A DNA stretch of 64,000 bases, taken from positions 23,492,376 through 23,556,375 of the forward strand of contig CM025855.1 in NCBI GenBank assembly GCA_003952965.2, in the 5' to 3' direction. This stretch comes from Morella rubra (Eukaryota; Streptophyta; Magnoliopsida; Fagales; Myricaceae). The position numbers and the translations under genes are program-made. Of the stretch, positions 37,134 to 49,150 are shown piece after piece (position 1 is the stretch's first letter; every line of letters starts with the position of its first letter). Below the pieces are notes generated by a model. It did not search any database, was not told where the DNA came from, and saw only the letters and a list, made by a program, of their open reading frames with translations.

Positions 37134-38400
37134 TTTATGCACAATCGAGATTTTGATGATTTCAATAAATGGATCAAGTTTATAAAATGGACATCTTCAA
37201 AGACAAAGACATTTTGATGAAAGAGCCAAAGACTTAAAAAAGAAGATCAAGAAGATGCAAGGAGCTCAAAAGTGAAGTTTCAAGACCTTAGGGTATAAAC
37301 CTTGTAACTCTTAGTTTCACTTTTGACAAGGATTATGAATCACACTTGCATATCTTTCAAAACGTGCATAAACCGTTTTACCTTTTGTTTGAAAGAATAA
37401 AATGTTTTTAAAGGTTTTAAAACACCCCAATCAAACTCCCAAACCTTTCTTATACTTATGGGAAGTAAGTCTTTAAAATTGGGTGTTTCAAAGAGGTCAA
37501 AAACGTGTTTTAATTGAACCGGATCATGTGCTTAAGTTGAGGAGGTCGACCTGCTGGTGAAGCGGTTGACCGGTCTTGACCGCTTGGTATAGCGGTCGAC
37601 CGGTTAATTGAAATAGATCCATTGAGCTTCTGACAATATGACCGTTGAGTAACGGTAACTTGAAGCGGTCGACCGGTTTATGTACGGTCGACCGATCGCT
37701 TTAACAGATACTCCAACGGCTATAAACGGCTAGTTTTCATATGTGGCCTATAAATACACCTTCATAACGTCCAAAATAAATACACAACGACCACATATCA
37801 TTTAGATCACTTGAGAAATATTCCAAACCTTCATATTTTATATTTCTCATATCATTCACACAAAACACACTTTCATATCCTTGTCTTTGTGTGAATCAAG
37901 AGATAGAGATTTCCAATTTCATATCCACTCTTTGAGAGAGTTTATTCTTCAATCTTCATATCCAAAAGAGGTGATTCCTTTAGTGAGGTTGTTCACTAAA
38001 GAAAAAGCTTAGAAAGGGTATATCTCAAGCTTGGTTAGGTTGTGAGTGGTGAGCCCGAAAAACCACTTGGGTGGGTTTGAGTGTTAAGCCCGGGAAAATA
38101 CTTGTACGGTTCTCTAGCACCCGGAAGCTAGTGTGTATGCTATTTGAAGATAGTGGGAAAACCTCAAGGCTCGGTGAAGGAGCTTGAGGGGTGGATGTAG
38201 GCGGGTTTGCCGAACCACCTAAAAATCACGTGTTTGCTTCTCTATCCCTACTCTTTACATTTAGCACTTAGTCTCTTATCGCATCTATATACTTGTGCTA
38301 AATTAGTCTTTACTTTGCAAACACGATTTTGGGGGTTAAAAGCGAAAAAGTTTGGAAACCCAATTCACCTCCTTCTTGGGTTGCCTTAATCCTTGGATTA
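37134..38400 (+). mobile_element. Solo LTR (copia, SIRE/Tork-like) inserted in RT
   Basis: This 1.27-kb block interrupts RT between the codons of HEEHE and LYAKL. It has a TATA box (CCTATAAATACACC near 37747), repeated GGTCGACCGG motifs (37547-37710), and a tail (CCCAATTCACCTCCTTCTTGGG near 38357) resembling plant copia LTR ends. Likely edges are TGCACAATCGAG on the left and GGATTAACA on the right; I could not confirm a target duplication, so the edges are approximate. No coding sequence. Confidence 0.65.
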
Positions 38401-38784
38401 ACAAAATGCCCTTCATGTTCTTCATGAATTTTTGAGTAAATCAAGATATCATCAATAAACACTATCACAAATTTATCCAAATATTCTCGGAATACTCAAT
38501 TCATTATGTCCATAAAAATAGCCGGTGCACTCGTCAATCCAAAAGGCATGACCAAAAATTTGTAGTGCCCGTATCTAGTTCTGAAAGTTGTCTTTACTAC
38601 ATCCACATTCTTAACCTTTAACTAGTGATATCCTGAATGAAGATCAATCTTAGAGAATACTTGCATTCCCTGCAATTGATCAAAGAGATCATTAATTCAC
38701 GACAGAGGGTACTTATTCTTTACCGTAACTCGATTTAACTCTCGATAATCAATACACAGTTTCATGCAACCATCCTTCTTCTTA

Positions 38785-40265
38785 GGCTAAATTATGCCGC
38801 CAGTCCTTGGGGCTTGAGCTATTCCCGTATTGGTCCTTAAGGTAATTTTTCTCCTACAGGTACTCTTAAGGTTAGTAACGTTTTCAAATTGGTCCTGTCA
38901 TTAGATACGCCAACAAAATTTACCTATATGGATGATGGCAACCACACCATATCCAATAACTACCTGGCACGTGTTAAAACATGCCATCTCATTAAAAAAA
39001 ATTATGGGTCCCGCATCCAACATGGCATTCTAACGTTGGATTTAAAAAGCCACGTCATTTGTTAGTTGGTTATCCCTCCAACTCCATCCCGACCAAAACA
39101 GCCCTAAAAAGAAATCTCCAAATTTGTACAGCCCTAAGAAAGAAATCCGCTAATCTGTTCGAAAGCTCCCACAGCTGAAGAACCCTCGCATTTTCAGAAA
39201 GATTCTTGAAAACGGTATTTTCATTAAATTGGCTATGGGGAACTATTAAAGATTCTAAATTCTTTTTTGGATTTCCAGGAACTCGATGCTAAATCATCAA
39301 TTTAAACGAAAATCCATTGTTCCTTATTTGATTTCTTTTTGCAATCGAAAAATCAGTTAGTATTCCAATTAATAGGTGCTGTTACATCTATGAAAAATAG
39401 GCATGGTTGTCAAAGTTCAAGTTTCAGAGCTTAGGGAAAAGGGAAAACCCATAGAAAGGCCAAGTTGACACTCGAAGATGAAGAAAGAGATGATGAACCA
39501 GTTTGTTGTAGATGTTGAAGTAGATATTCAATATATACCACATTGCAAACATAGCGCCGAGCTGCAGAGTCTTAAATTTGTTCATGAGCTGCAGAGTCTG
39601 AAATTATACCACATCGCAAACCCATCGCTCGGTCTCACGGTATCACTAGTGTTCTCAGGCACCGAAGCAGCCCTGACCTTAAATTTGTTTTTTCTTTGGT
39701 TCGAAACAAAGAAGGAACTACAGATATGCATGTTATAGCGTAACGAAGAAAGCGTAAGCAGAGCTCTATGCTGTGGGAGTCCATGAACGATATTGAGACC
39801 AAGTATAAGAGACGATGAGTGCCAAAGCCGAGTAGTTCTCTGCATTTTGTTAAGTTGAAGATGCCAGTGTTGGAGAGGGAATAGGACTTAGAGTCCTTCA
39901 GCTGTGAGAGCTTTCAAACAAATTCGGGGATTTCTTTCTTAAGGCTATATAGATTTGGGGATTTCTTTTTTGAATTGTTTTGGTTGGGATGGAGTTGGAG
40001 GGATAACCAACTAACAAATGATGTGGCCTTTTTAATCCAACGTTGGAATGCCATGTCTGGATGCTAGGGACCCACAATTGTGTAAATATATAACGTGGTT
40101 GCTGTCAGCCAAGTAGGAGAAACCCGCGCGCTTCGTTGGCCTATCTGACGGCAGGACCAATTTGGGAAACATTACTAACTCTAGGGGTACCCGTAGGAGA
40201 AAAATTATCTTGGGGGCCAATCTGGGAATAGGTCAAACTCCAGGAAATGGTGGGATAATTTAGCC
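38785..40265. mobile_element. Pack-MULE-like element inserted in RT
   Basis: Perfect 9-bp target duplication TTCTTCTTA (38776-38784 and 40266-40274). Inverted arms of about 390 bp (38785-39181) and 370 bp (39896-40265): both start GGCTAAATTAT and share TTTTTCTCCTAC, AAATTGGTCCTG, GTTAGTTGGTTATCCCTCC and CACAGCTGAAG. The unique centre (39182-39895) contains a minus-strand frame resembling the start of a plastid-targeted transporter. It has no transposase. Excising it with one target copy rejoins the RT frame, so it is younger than the retrotransposon. Confidence 0.92.
39582..39845 (-). pseudogene. Captured exon, probably plastid phosphate translocator (PPT-like)
   Basis: The 87-codon frame starts MQ, has a Ser/Leu/Arg-rich, acid-poor N terminus like a chloroplast transit peptide (about residues 1-55), then KFKVRAASVPENTSD and GFAMWY. 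From memory of the family, phosphoenolpyruvate/phosphate translocators start MQS, have an (R/T)A(A/T)(S/A)VPE segment at the mature junction and an LLFAMWYLFNI first membrane helix. The frame ends shortly after WY, so only a first-exon fragment is present and no transporter can form. The identification is moderate: the transit peptide is not conserved, so it rests on about 15 residues. Confidence 0.45.
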
Positions 40266-40573
40266 TTCTTCTTAGCAAACAAAACAGGAGCACCCCAATG
40301 GGACACACTTGGACAGATAAATCCCTTGTCCAATAATTCTTGCAACTGGTCTTTTAACTCAATTAGTTCTACCAATGTCATTCTATATGGTGCCTTAGAT
40401 ATTGGAGTAGTACTAGGGACAAGGTCAATGAAGAATTCGGTTTTTCGCTTTGGGCATAAGCTGGCAGATCCTCAGGAAATACCTCTAGAAATTCCCTCAC
40501 TATTGGAATTAACACTAACTATGACTTTTCTTCTTTAGTACCAACCACACTGGTCAAATACCCGTAACACCCT

Positions 40574-42033
40574 TTATGAAGCAGTTGATTGGCTTTTAAT
40601 GCCGAAATTACACAGCATCAGTTTGAGACTCAACCCCTTAAAATAGAACCCCACGTCATCTAAAGGAATGAAAACTAACTCTTTCTCAAAACAACATATG
40701 CTAGCATGATAAGCAGACAACCAGTCCATTCCCAGGATGACATCAAAATCATACATATCAAGCAATATTAGATCTGCTAATAATTTTCTATTCTCAATTG
40801 CAAATTTCATATGACTTAAGCACAAGACTTGCAATCAAAGCATCACCCGTTGGAGTAGAAACAGACAACCGATAGCTCAATCAGAATTTTTTGCAAATAT
40901 TTGGGAGATGAAGGTGTCAAACAACACTCTAGCATACATAGAAAAAATAGGAAGCATACCTGTCACCACCTCATCTGTGGCCTGACCATCCTGGGTTGAT
41001 AAAGCATATACCCTTCCTTTTTTTGAATTATTATTCTAAGACGATGACGGATTCATGTTCTTATTTATAGGGCACTCACGTGCAAAGTGACCAGGCTGCT
41101 TGCAAGCATAACACAACTGAACTCCAAACGGCATTGGTTGTCCAAAATGATGCTTTCCGCAATTGGGACAAGGCCTCCTATTTCCATGCTGGGTATTTGT
41201 ATTCCTGACATGACCGCTATTGGAGGAATCCTTCTTGTTATTGGAATTCTGCTCCTTCCCTTGCCCATCCTTTGCCTAAACTTTCTCTTCTTAGCCTCCT
41301 TGACAGACATCTCGACGTTCTGAAATCTTCCTCTAAAGCCATGGCCTTCCTCACTTTTTCAATGTAACTATCAACTCTAGAAGCCAAAATGAAGTGACGG
41401 ACCTGTCATTAAGACCCCTTTGAAACTTTCTAACCCTTTTTTCCGGAATTAGATGAGGAGCAAAACGAGATAATTCTACAAATTTTGCAGCATACTGCTC
41501 ACACTCATAGCCCCTTGAACCAAATCTGTGAATTCCCTTTTCACGACGATCCTTGATTATCTCTGGATAGTAGGTCTCATTGAAAACTTCCTTAAATTTG
41601 GCCCAAGTAATAAAACATTTTCACTAAGTTCTTCCTTTAACAGTAATTCAGTGCCATCCCACCATCTTTCAGTAGCATCCTCCAAACAAAAGTCATGTAT
41701 TTCACCTTTTGCGAATCTGTGCAGTTAAGAACTTTGTGTGTTTCTTCATCTTAGTTAACCACCTCTCAGCAACGATTGGATCAGGCTCTCCTTTAAAACA
41801 GGGGGATTATGCTTCTTAAAATCCCAAACGAACAACCTTCATGTGCATCATATTTCCTCTTGTGGCCTGAGCAAGTTTAACAATGATTCGATTTGCCACT
41901 GCATCCCACATTGTCCTTATTAGGAGTAATAGACTTTTTGGTCGGGGGTAGCCCTTTCATTAGGGCTTGACCCTTCTTCCTCTAAAATTTCGTTCACAGC
42001 ACACCTTCTTCAGTCTTGCACCCTTTGCGGCAT
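40574..42033 (-). pseudogene. gag and protease of the Tekay-type element
   Basis: The minus-strand gag start is near 42033 (MPQRVQD). A zinc knuckle CYACKQPGHFARECP lies near 41112-41068 and marks the end of gag. Protease follows: the expected catalytic D-T-G triad reads D-T-F in LFDTFIS (about 40915), then FDVILGMDWLSAYHA (40760-40715). Early stops and frame changes occur in gag. The altered triad alone would inactivate the protease. Confidence 0.85.
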
Positions 42034-42350
42034 CTTCTTCCTAAAATTTGTTTGGCTCAAAAATTAGTAATTAAGATAAAAACTCAAAATTTAAATGCAT
42101 AAAACAAATAATGTAAACATCCAACGATCCAACATTAACAACAAAATACAAAATCCAAAATCACTTCTAAGATCAAAACCTATCGTAAATCAAGATCAAG
42201 TCTAGCTCAAGTTCCACTTCTCTCGAATAAATCAACAGATTCAACTTTAACCCTTGAAAGGAAAAATACACCTATTTTCCTTCTCAACTTTAATCCTATG
42301 CTCTGACTTTCCTCAAAATCTTTCTAAGAGTCTACAAAATCATAAACAAT

Positions 42351-42362
42351 GCTCTGATACCA
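42351..42362 (-). other. Primer-binding site, initiator-Met tRNA
   Basis: Minus-strand TGGTATCAGAGC directly follows the 5' LTR. It is complementary to the 3' end of plant initiator methionine tRNA, the standard primer of plant gypsy and copia elements. Confidence 0.9.
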
Positions 42363-43953
42363 CCATGGCCCCGACCAAAATTAAACGATAGAGTTATGCT
42401 TGAAAAATGGGACTTTCCACCTTGCTTACAAGCAAATTTTTCCCAACAAAGAAAACTCAAAAGAAATTTTTATTCCATCCACTTAATAATAAAACCACGC
42501 TCTGAAAAATCCATAAAATGAAAAATGAAATCCAAAAGTCTAGTCAGAGCACTACTCCAAAATCCTCAAATCTCAAAATTAACAAAGAATCCAAATAAAC
42601 AGTTTTTTCCCAAATGACAATAAAATTACTAAAGTCTCCAAATTGACGCAATCACTACAAAGAAAGACTCTTTATTCAATAACCCTGCAACTTGCACCTT
42701 CTCAAAACTACCACTCGAGATCTCCTACTACTCGCTGCCACCAACCTTAAATCTGAAAAATAGGAAGTAAGTGGTGAGCTACAACTAGCTCAGTAAGTAG
42801 CAATCAATGGGATAGGGGAAAATGACTATTTATAAACATAACCGAGATCAAGAAAAATGTAGTGAACAATACTAACAAAAACATAATTTATAACAAAATA
42901 TTCTAGGCCAAGCAACTTAATGAAATTATCAATGGTCATCAATGTCACAAAGACACAAAGACAACAGTCACACACACAATGATAGTTTTATTGTATTCTC
43001 ACAATCACAGATTTCAACTAAAAAATCCAACATTTCCAATATCAAAGGATTTAGTTTCTCAAAACATTCGATTTGTAAAATAATTTAACTGTTGTACACT
43101 GATTTTTCACAATCTAAGAATTTCATAAAAACCCATTAAAGGACACTTACCTCAAACGCTTAACCAAAACTTAAATTTATCAAGGTGGTTGAACAGTCAA
43201 TCAAAACCTAAAATCAATTTAAAACATCAGTCGTCTTTTCATCTCAATCCACACATCTCCAATATAATCCCAATAATAAAATTCAGCAACGAAATTCAAG
43301 ATCGAATGGACAAACCTTCCATCATTTGAACTCCATTAACTCTAAAAGAATATGTTATTTCTACCATCCACAAAAATCTCTTCAAATCCACCTCTTATTA
43401 CCCTACACAACCAAAAATAATCTGAAAAATCTAGAAATCTCGAATCTAAAACTTCATCAAAGATAGAAGACTTGAAGAAAACTCACCCAAATGCGTCGAC
43501 GAAAAACAAAAAAATCGCCTAGCCTTTGAAGGTTGGCTCTCCAATGCTATCTATAAAACGACATAACCCAAAATTAATCCAAAGAAATTCGGTCCCAAAC
43601 CAAGATTGCATCAAACCTACCTCAAAAAATTACCTAACCCCTACGAATCGTGTCTCCAAAGGCTAGAGAGAGAGAGCTTCGAAAAAGGGAGGTAGAGAGA
43701 GAGAGAGACGACCTAAGCGGTGATTCTCAAAAATAAAGCAAGATACATTTTTATCTCGACTAGGTTTTGCTAGATTTGAATAGAAGGAGATTTTAGGCGA
43801 TAAATCAGTGAAGAGATTGAGTTTGAAAGGAAAGTATGGAGCTTTGGAGTCACAGCAAAACCTGAAAAGAGCTCTTTTGCGTGGAAGAGAAGAAGACTTA
43901 TGCAACTAATCAAAACACACAGCTTGGCATTTTTTTTTTCTGGGAGTGTTACA
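42363..43953 (-). repeat. 5' LTR of the Tekay-type element
   Basis: Minus-strand TGTAACACTCCC at 43953 inward. It matches 33166-34797 along its length (for example the AAATGCGTCGACGAAAA and AAGGATTTAGTTTCTC blocks). The inner edge is diverged (CCATGGCCCCG against TGTGATGCCTCG). A shorter GA tract near 43664-43707 than in the partner. Confidence 0.88.
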
Positions 43954-44530
43954 ATCTACTATGAACAGACTTCTTGTTCATTGCTCGGTAGTTCAGCTCC
44001 TTTCAAACTATGAAGGTTCCATAAAATGGGATGATTGAAATTGAGAAAAACTAATCAAAAGGAAGACATGCAATCTCCCAGTCGCTTTTATCTGAGAGGA
44101 ATGAGGCACAAGTATGCTCAATAATAGTCTCAATACTTTTCTCAGACGTCCCTCACAAACCCTAGAAGGGTTTCCCCATTTTCCATAAGGTAAGATCGAA
44201 AAAGAAGGAGTCTAAAATTCATCAGTTTTAGCTCGAGCGTGAGTCAAACGTGAAGTCTCTGTCATAATTCTTCATGATTCGCCCGAGCAGTCGTCGAGCA
44301 ATAGGTCTCTGTAAGAATTAATTTATCAAGTCTCACTCGATCGTTAGTGGAGCAAAAAGTCTCTCTAAGAAATCTTCATATCTGGTACTCGAGTAGTACA
44401 GTCGAGTGAACAGGACCATCTTGAGGGGGACAATATCCACAGAGGAAACTCTTGAACGACAAAGGAAGACATTTTACAACTCAATAAAGACATATTTTTG
44501 ACATAGGAATTTTACCAATACAAAAATGTA

Positions 44531-47500
44531 CTAACAAAGAAGCATTATAATATTTACTATCTGCCTGCTTTTGCCAGAGAGTAATTAATACTCTGGAGTC
44601 CGTCCTCTTGTTTCATTTACGAAGGCATTTAAAAGAGTTATGGTGTTGAAAGAACGAGATTGTTTGAGAGGAGTCCATAAGAATAACCTCTCAGGGTCTA
44701 AGGTGAATTACCACGCGAATCGGGTTTTTGAAGTAAGGTTATTTTGATTGTTACATCGGGGCAAATTTTCCATTGTAGAAAAGGGGTTTACCCAGTGTCT
44801 AAAATCACTGGTTTGTACAGAGAATTTCGGCAGGAGACGCTAATAGCGTGTACTTTTTAAAGCGTGCGTTCAAACAAGATTTTCACTTTGTTACACAAAA
44901 TCTCGTCTCTTGTGTGAATGAGTCTCTAATGAAATCGTTGATTTATTTTTGACTTTTTTTTTGCTGTCACTTAGCAGTAGGTTGTTCTACCATAATGATT
45001 GAACATTAGATACGTACATATAAAGTACTATAGGTTAATTAAACTCATATATCAAGTTATATGATAACATAAGCTTATATTTTCATTTCAAGGATGCAAA
45101 AATCTTTCATACATTTCGTGCCAAGAGCACAATCAAATGCTTTCAAACAATGTCGTGGACTTGTTACATATCAACCCTCATAGTAGATCTAAATATTTAG
45201 TCTTATATTTTCATGCATACTAAATGAATTTTGATATATTCAAGAATGTAATGTAATGAAATTGATAATTTAGACTCAAACATTGGCTTTTATAGTTTAG
45301 GGATGCAAAGTAAAGCTTCTCTTAATTTTTTTCTCAAATAATAAGGCTTAATTAATCCTTCAGTTCATGTAATTTAACTTTTTTCCAACCTAAGTATTTA
45401 GGTTAGCACAGGGGTAGGCAGGTGAGATAATCGACTAAGGCCTCCTAATTAGGAAGACCCCCCTATTATGAAGGTCTTCATGTGTAGTAAAAATTACTTA
45501 TTTATTAATTATGAAGGCATTATATTATAGCAAAATTAAAATTATGGATTGAAAAAAAAAAGCCTAAAATTTTTCAATAAAACTTAACGAAAGGCCTACG
45601 AAGTAGGAATATTGAAAAATTAGTTTATAAAATTAAAATTGAAAATAAAAAACAAATCCTAGAAACTAGCACTATCAACGTCTCTTTTCAAAATAATAGT
45701 ACTATCAACGTTAATTTTCAAAATAATCATCATTTACGATAAATTCTTGGCTCCTAAAATGTAGAACCACAACTGTCTACATCAACTACTTTATTGCTAA
45801 TTAAAATTTCAAATAATTAAATTCTAACGTAACTTTTTTTAACGGTACATTCCACACCAATGTCGAGCTGCCACCAGTTAGCACATATATGTATGTAGTA
45901 AAAACATATTACTTACAGTTTACCCAAAAAACATATAGTTAATACCAAGAACGCTCCCCTTGTTCGTCGTTGAAGCTCCAGATCTCCCTCAAGCTTCCTC
46001 TCTCTCAAAATCTCTCAATCTCTCTCGCTCCCTCTCACTCAAATTAAATCTCTCAGTCACTCTCCATTCTCTAGTATCTCACGCCAAGCTATGGGAAAGA
46101 CACCTTGGAAGAATTCTTCGATAGAGTACTGAGGGAGGGGATGGCAGGTCAGGAATTAGGCGAGCAAACAATGTAATTTGACCATTGGCTATATAGTTTA
46201 GAGTTCTTCAACTTCAAAGCTCAGTTGCATCAACCAGTTTTTTAATATTGTCTACTTCAAGGTATTATTAGGTTACTTTGTTGGTACACTGATTGGATTG
46301 TTTCTCTGCTTTTGGGGGTTTCAAGTGCTTTCCCAAACACTAGATCTTTGCAACTCATCTATTATGATTGCTCGATCATATAGCCCTACTGATATAATGA
46401 GAAATGCAAACTTTGCAATCATGTACTGAGTTTATCTTTAAAGTAACTAAGTGTATTTCTTTGTGTTCTCCCAAATTATCAGGTTGGATTTACACCTATA
46501 ATATGTTCAAAGCGTGTTAGACATGAAAGAAAGGTTTTACAATCTGTATACAGGGGTCAAAGCCAGTGAGCTCTAAAGTTTCTCTTGTTCAACGGTAAGC
46601 CTTATATAATTTTTGTTTTCTTCACTGTAACGTTTGATTGGAAATAAGAGGCCTAGTCTAATGGATTTTTTTCCTATAATCTGAACAGGATTTTTGAAAC
46701 CATATTATCGGTCAGTTTCCAGATAGCATATTTTTGTTTTCTTTGCTGTAATTTTTTAAAGACACCAATGTCGTGTGACACAAATAAAACCATCGCGCTC
46801 TAGAGTCTAGCCCACCAACGTAAAACGAAGTTCTGTGGGGTTTCTCGTGTCACACGCATACACCTAGCTGTTCTCTCATCTTTTTAATGATCTCTTGATT
46901 TTGCACTAGGAAAAATAATCTCTAGATTTTAAAAACTAACATAAAAACAAGTCAGTTTTTAAGTTCTGCACCTCAAAAAACTTAAGATGTGATCTTAATT
47001 AAACCCTATATCAAAGCAATAACATATATCAATTACTAAGAATAATTAAAAGAAAGATACTATTTTTTTTTAAAAAAAAAAAGCCAAGAAAAATAAAAGA
47101 AGGGGTAACAGAAGGATGTTTTTCACAAAAAGAAAGTCACCAAAGTAATATAATTTGGAATTAAGACATTTAAAAATAATATAATTGATCAGACTTTCAA
47201 GGAAGATGTTATTACCTTTATATCGCAAGCCAGATGCACCCTTATATATGTCTTAGGTAGAAGTTATTTGAAGGCCTTGCTTGTAAATATTTTGACAGCT
47301 TTCGTTCTTCATTTTTGCCAAAAAAAAATTACGATACTTTAGCTTTTAACAAATAGCTGAATGCTGCATGGTAGGTTTTAAGATAATCTTGTGGTATTGG
47401 TCTTGAATTTATGACGAGCCCATCTAACCAAAAATGAAGGTGAACAGATACTACTGAAACCTCTCTTGACATTAACTTGGTTCACTCTCTAATTAATACA

Positions 47501-47593
47501 CTTTTCAAGTTCATCTACTAGTGCATGCCTCTCATATCTCGACTATCTTGACATTTTCAGATTTGGTTGTTGATAGGTGACTTGCTGATAACA
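44531..47593. other. Intergenic stretch, no supported gene
   Basis: AT-rich. A CT-rich leader-like tract (45980-46070) precedes an ATG at 46091 with a 13-codon frame ([13 protein letters not shown]). It looks like a gene's 5' end without the gene, possibly displaced or captured sequence. No other content recognised. Confidence 0.4.
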
Positions 47594-48030
47594 CTACAAA
47601 AGATTTGACTTTTGGTGACAAAATTTTTTGTCACCAAAAGTCAAAATTTCGTCACGGGCTCCGTCGGTGAAAGAGCGTCAAATTTGAATTTCGTCACCAA
47701 AAATTTTTTGTGACACAATTGTTTCCGTCACGAAATAGGTGATCCATTGCCAATTTTGTCGCATAAACTTTTAATAACAAACTTGTTTTCGTCACAATAA
47801 CTTTTCGTGACAAAATATTTCGTCACTAAAAACTTTTACTGACGAAATTACTTCCGTCACAATAACTTTTCGTGACAAATATTTTATCACAAAAACTTTT
47901 TGTGACGAAATGTATTCCGTCACAATAACGTTTCATGACAAATATTTCGATTCATTTCCTCACAAAAACTTTTTGTGACGAAATTGTCCAAATTGTTTCC
48001 GTCACAATAAATTTTCGTGACAAAATTTCG
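47594..48030 (+). mobile_element. CACTA-type left end with subterminal repeats
   Basis: Begins CACTACAAAAGATTTGACTT and is followed by about ten alternating GTGACGAAAT / ATTTCGTCAC-type motifs, the dense inverted subterminal pattern of CACTA elements. The matching right end is uncertain; a diverged TTTTTTTTGTAATG lies at 56449-56462 after the 396-bp array. If they belong together, the element would be about 8.9 kb including the solo LTR at 49151-52814. Confidence 0.6.
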
Positions 48031-49150
48031 TCATGCAATATGCAGTCCGTTGTGGACAATATAGCAATTTATTTGACAATTGAATGGTCTATTTAATGAT
48101 TGAACGTCCATGTAAATGGTATTGATTTGAAATAATATAATTAAAATTAAAACTATAATGGAAGAAATTATTGAATTACTAGAAATGAAATACAAAAATT
48201 CAATATGGTTTTACATCTATACATTCAAAAAATTAAAATAACAGTCAAAATAAAAAATAAACAAAAAATAAACAAAAATGCGAATTCACTTTTTTATCTG
48301 CCTATGAGATGCTCAATTGTGTAGCCTTCATCTCAACTTGTCTCCCTGTAAATCTTCTGCATTCTTTTGTTTGATTAAGTGAGGTTTCGGATAGTTGAAG
48401 AACAAGGGCCTACATGTGGATCGGATCTTTCTGCAGCACAATTCAAAGAGAATGATCAAACAATGTGGCCTAGTGTGGCTTACAAAAAATATCTTCTGCA
48501 ATGTGAACAATGCTATGACAGGTGCATTTAACTAAAAAAGTGGTATTTTGTAATAATTGCCTCTCTTGTACTTCTCTAGTTAATAGTTTCTTAGTAGCAG
48601 TAACATATAAGCTCGAGACAATACCATAGGTTTTTCTCTTAAACCTTAATATGACAAGCTCATATCTACCAGTATAATATCAACATGCGCATTGAAGATC
48701 AGATAGGCACTAAAATATGATTGCCACAAAGCAAGCCATCTCCAAAACTATCAGTTGTTTTCAAAGTAATTTCAAAGAAGCTGTCATTGCCGAAACATTG
48801 GCACAAAATCCTATCTCGCCTATCAGCTTAAGGATACAGAATTGCGGGAGTTATACACCTCATCCATGATTGCAAGACGTTAAAAGCATATAAAGGACAT
48901 ATCAAAGATTCTAGATTACTTACAAATGGACCATGCGAGCTCCACAGTCATCAAAATTACGAATGTACCAGCAAGGTGACATGCTCTGGATTGAGTGAAG
49001 CAGCAACACATGAGATAAATCATACACAAGGCGAAAAGAATCTGCATGACACACATGATTCTGTGGGAAAGGAAAGGGCATCATTTCCATCATAAGAACC
49101 ATAATGATTAATGCTAATAACAAACACAAACAGAACTAATTATCCGGCCA
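48031..49150. other. Non-coding stretch, possible interior of a CACTA element
   Basis: AT-rich, with minus-strand frames of 60-69 codons and no domains. The solo LTR at 49151 is inserted immediately after it. Nothing else recognised. Confidence 0.35.

Larger units (their letters stand above)
36400..40480 (-). pseudogene. Reverse transcriptase and RNase H of the Tekay-type element, split by two insertions
   Basis: Read on the minus strand, RT begins before 40275 ([29 protein letters not shown]). It is cut by the element at 38785-40265, continues with CIDYRELNRVTVKN (near 38735) and the catalytic [10 protein letters not shown] (about 38460-38431), is cut again by the LTR at about 37134-38400, and resumes with [20 protein letters not shown] (near 37080). 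RNase H follows (36800-36410; [18 protein letters not shown]). In the RT active-site box the Asp pair is still present, but the gene is in pieces with extra stops, so it is non-functional. Confidence 0.9.
33166..43953 (-). mobile_element. Ty3/gypsy chromovirus (Tekay/Del type), full length but decayed
   Basis: Bounded by a perfect 5-bp target duplication ATCTA (33161-33165 and 43954-43958). LTRs of about 1.6 kb lie at 33166-34797 and about 42363-43953. Minus-strand order is gag, protease, RT, RNase H, integrase, chromodomain-like tail, the gypsy order. The tRNA initiator-Met primer site and a polypurine tract are present. The LTRs have many substitutions and indels, so it is older than the copia element. 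It has itself taken two later insertions (37134-38400 and 38785-40265). Frameshifts and stops throughout make it inactive. Confidence 0.93.
32745..44530 (-). repeat. LTR-like repeat, copy B, interrupted by the Tekay element
   Basis: The left part is 32745-33165 (starts near a 13-base G run at 32771-32783 in CTAGAGG...TGAATAGG) and the right part is 43954-44530 (ends CCAATACAAAAATGTACTAACA). Together they align with the uninterrupted copy A at 20530-21590. Read inverted, the sequence resembles the tail of a copia-type LTR. Everything between the parts is the later gypsy insertion and its target duplication. Confidence 0.6.
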
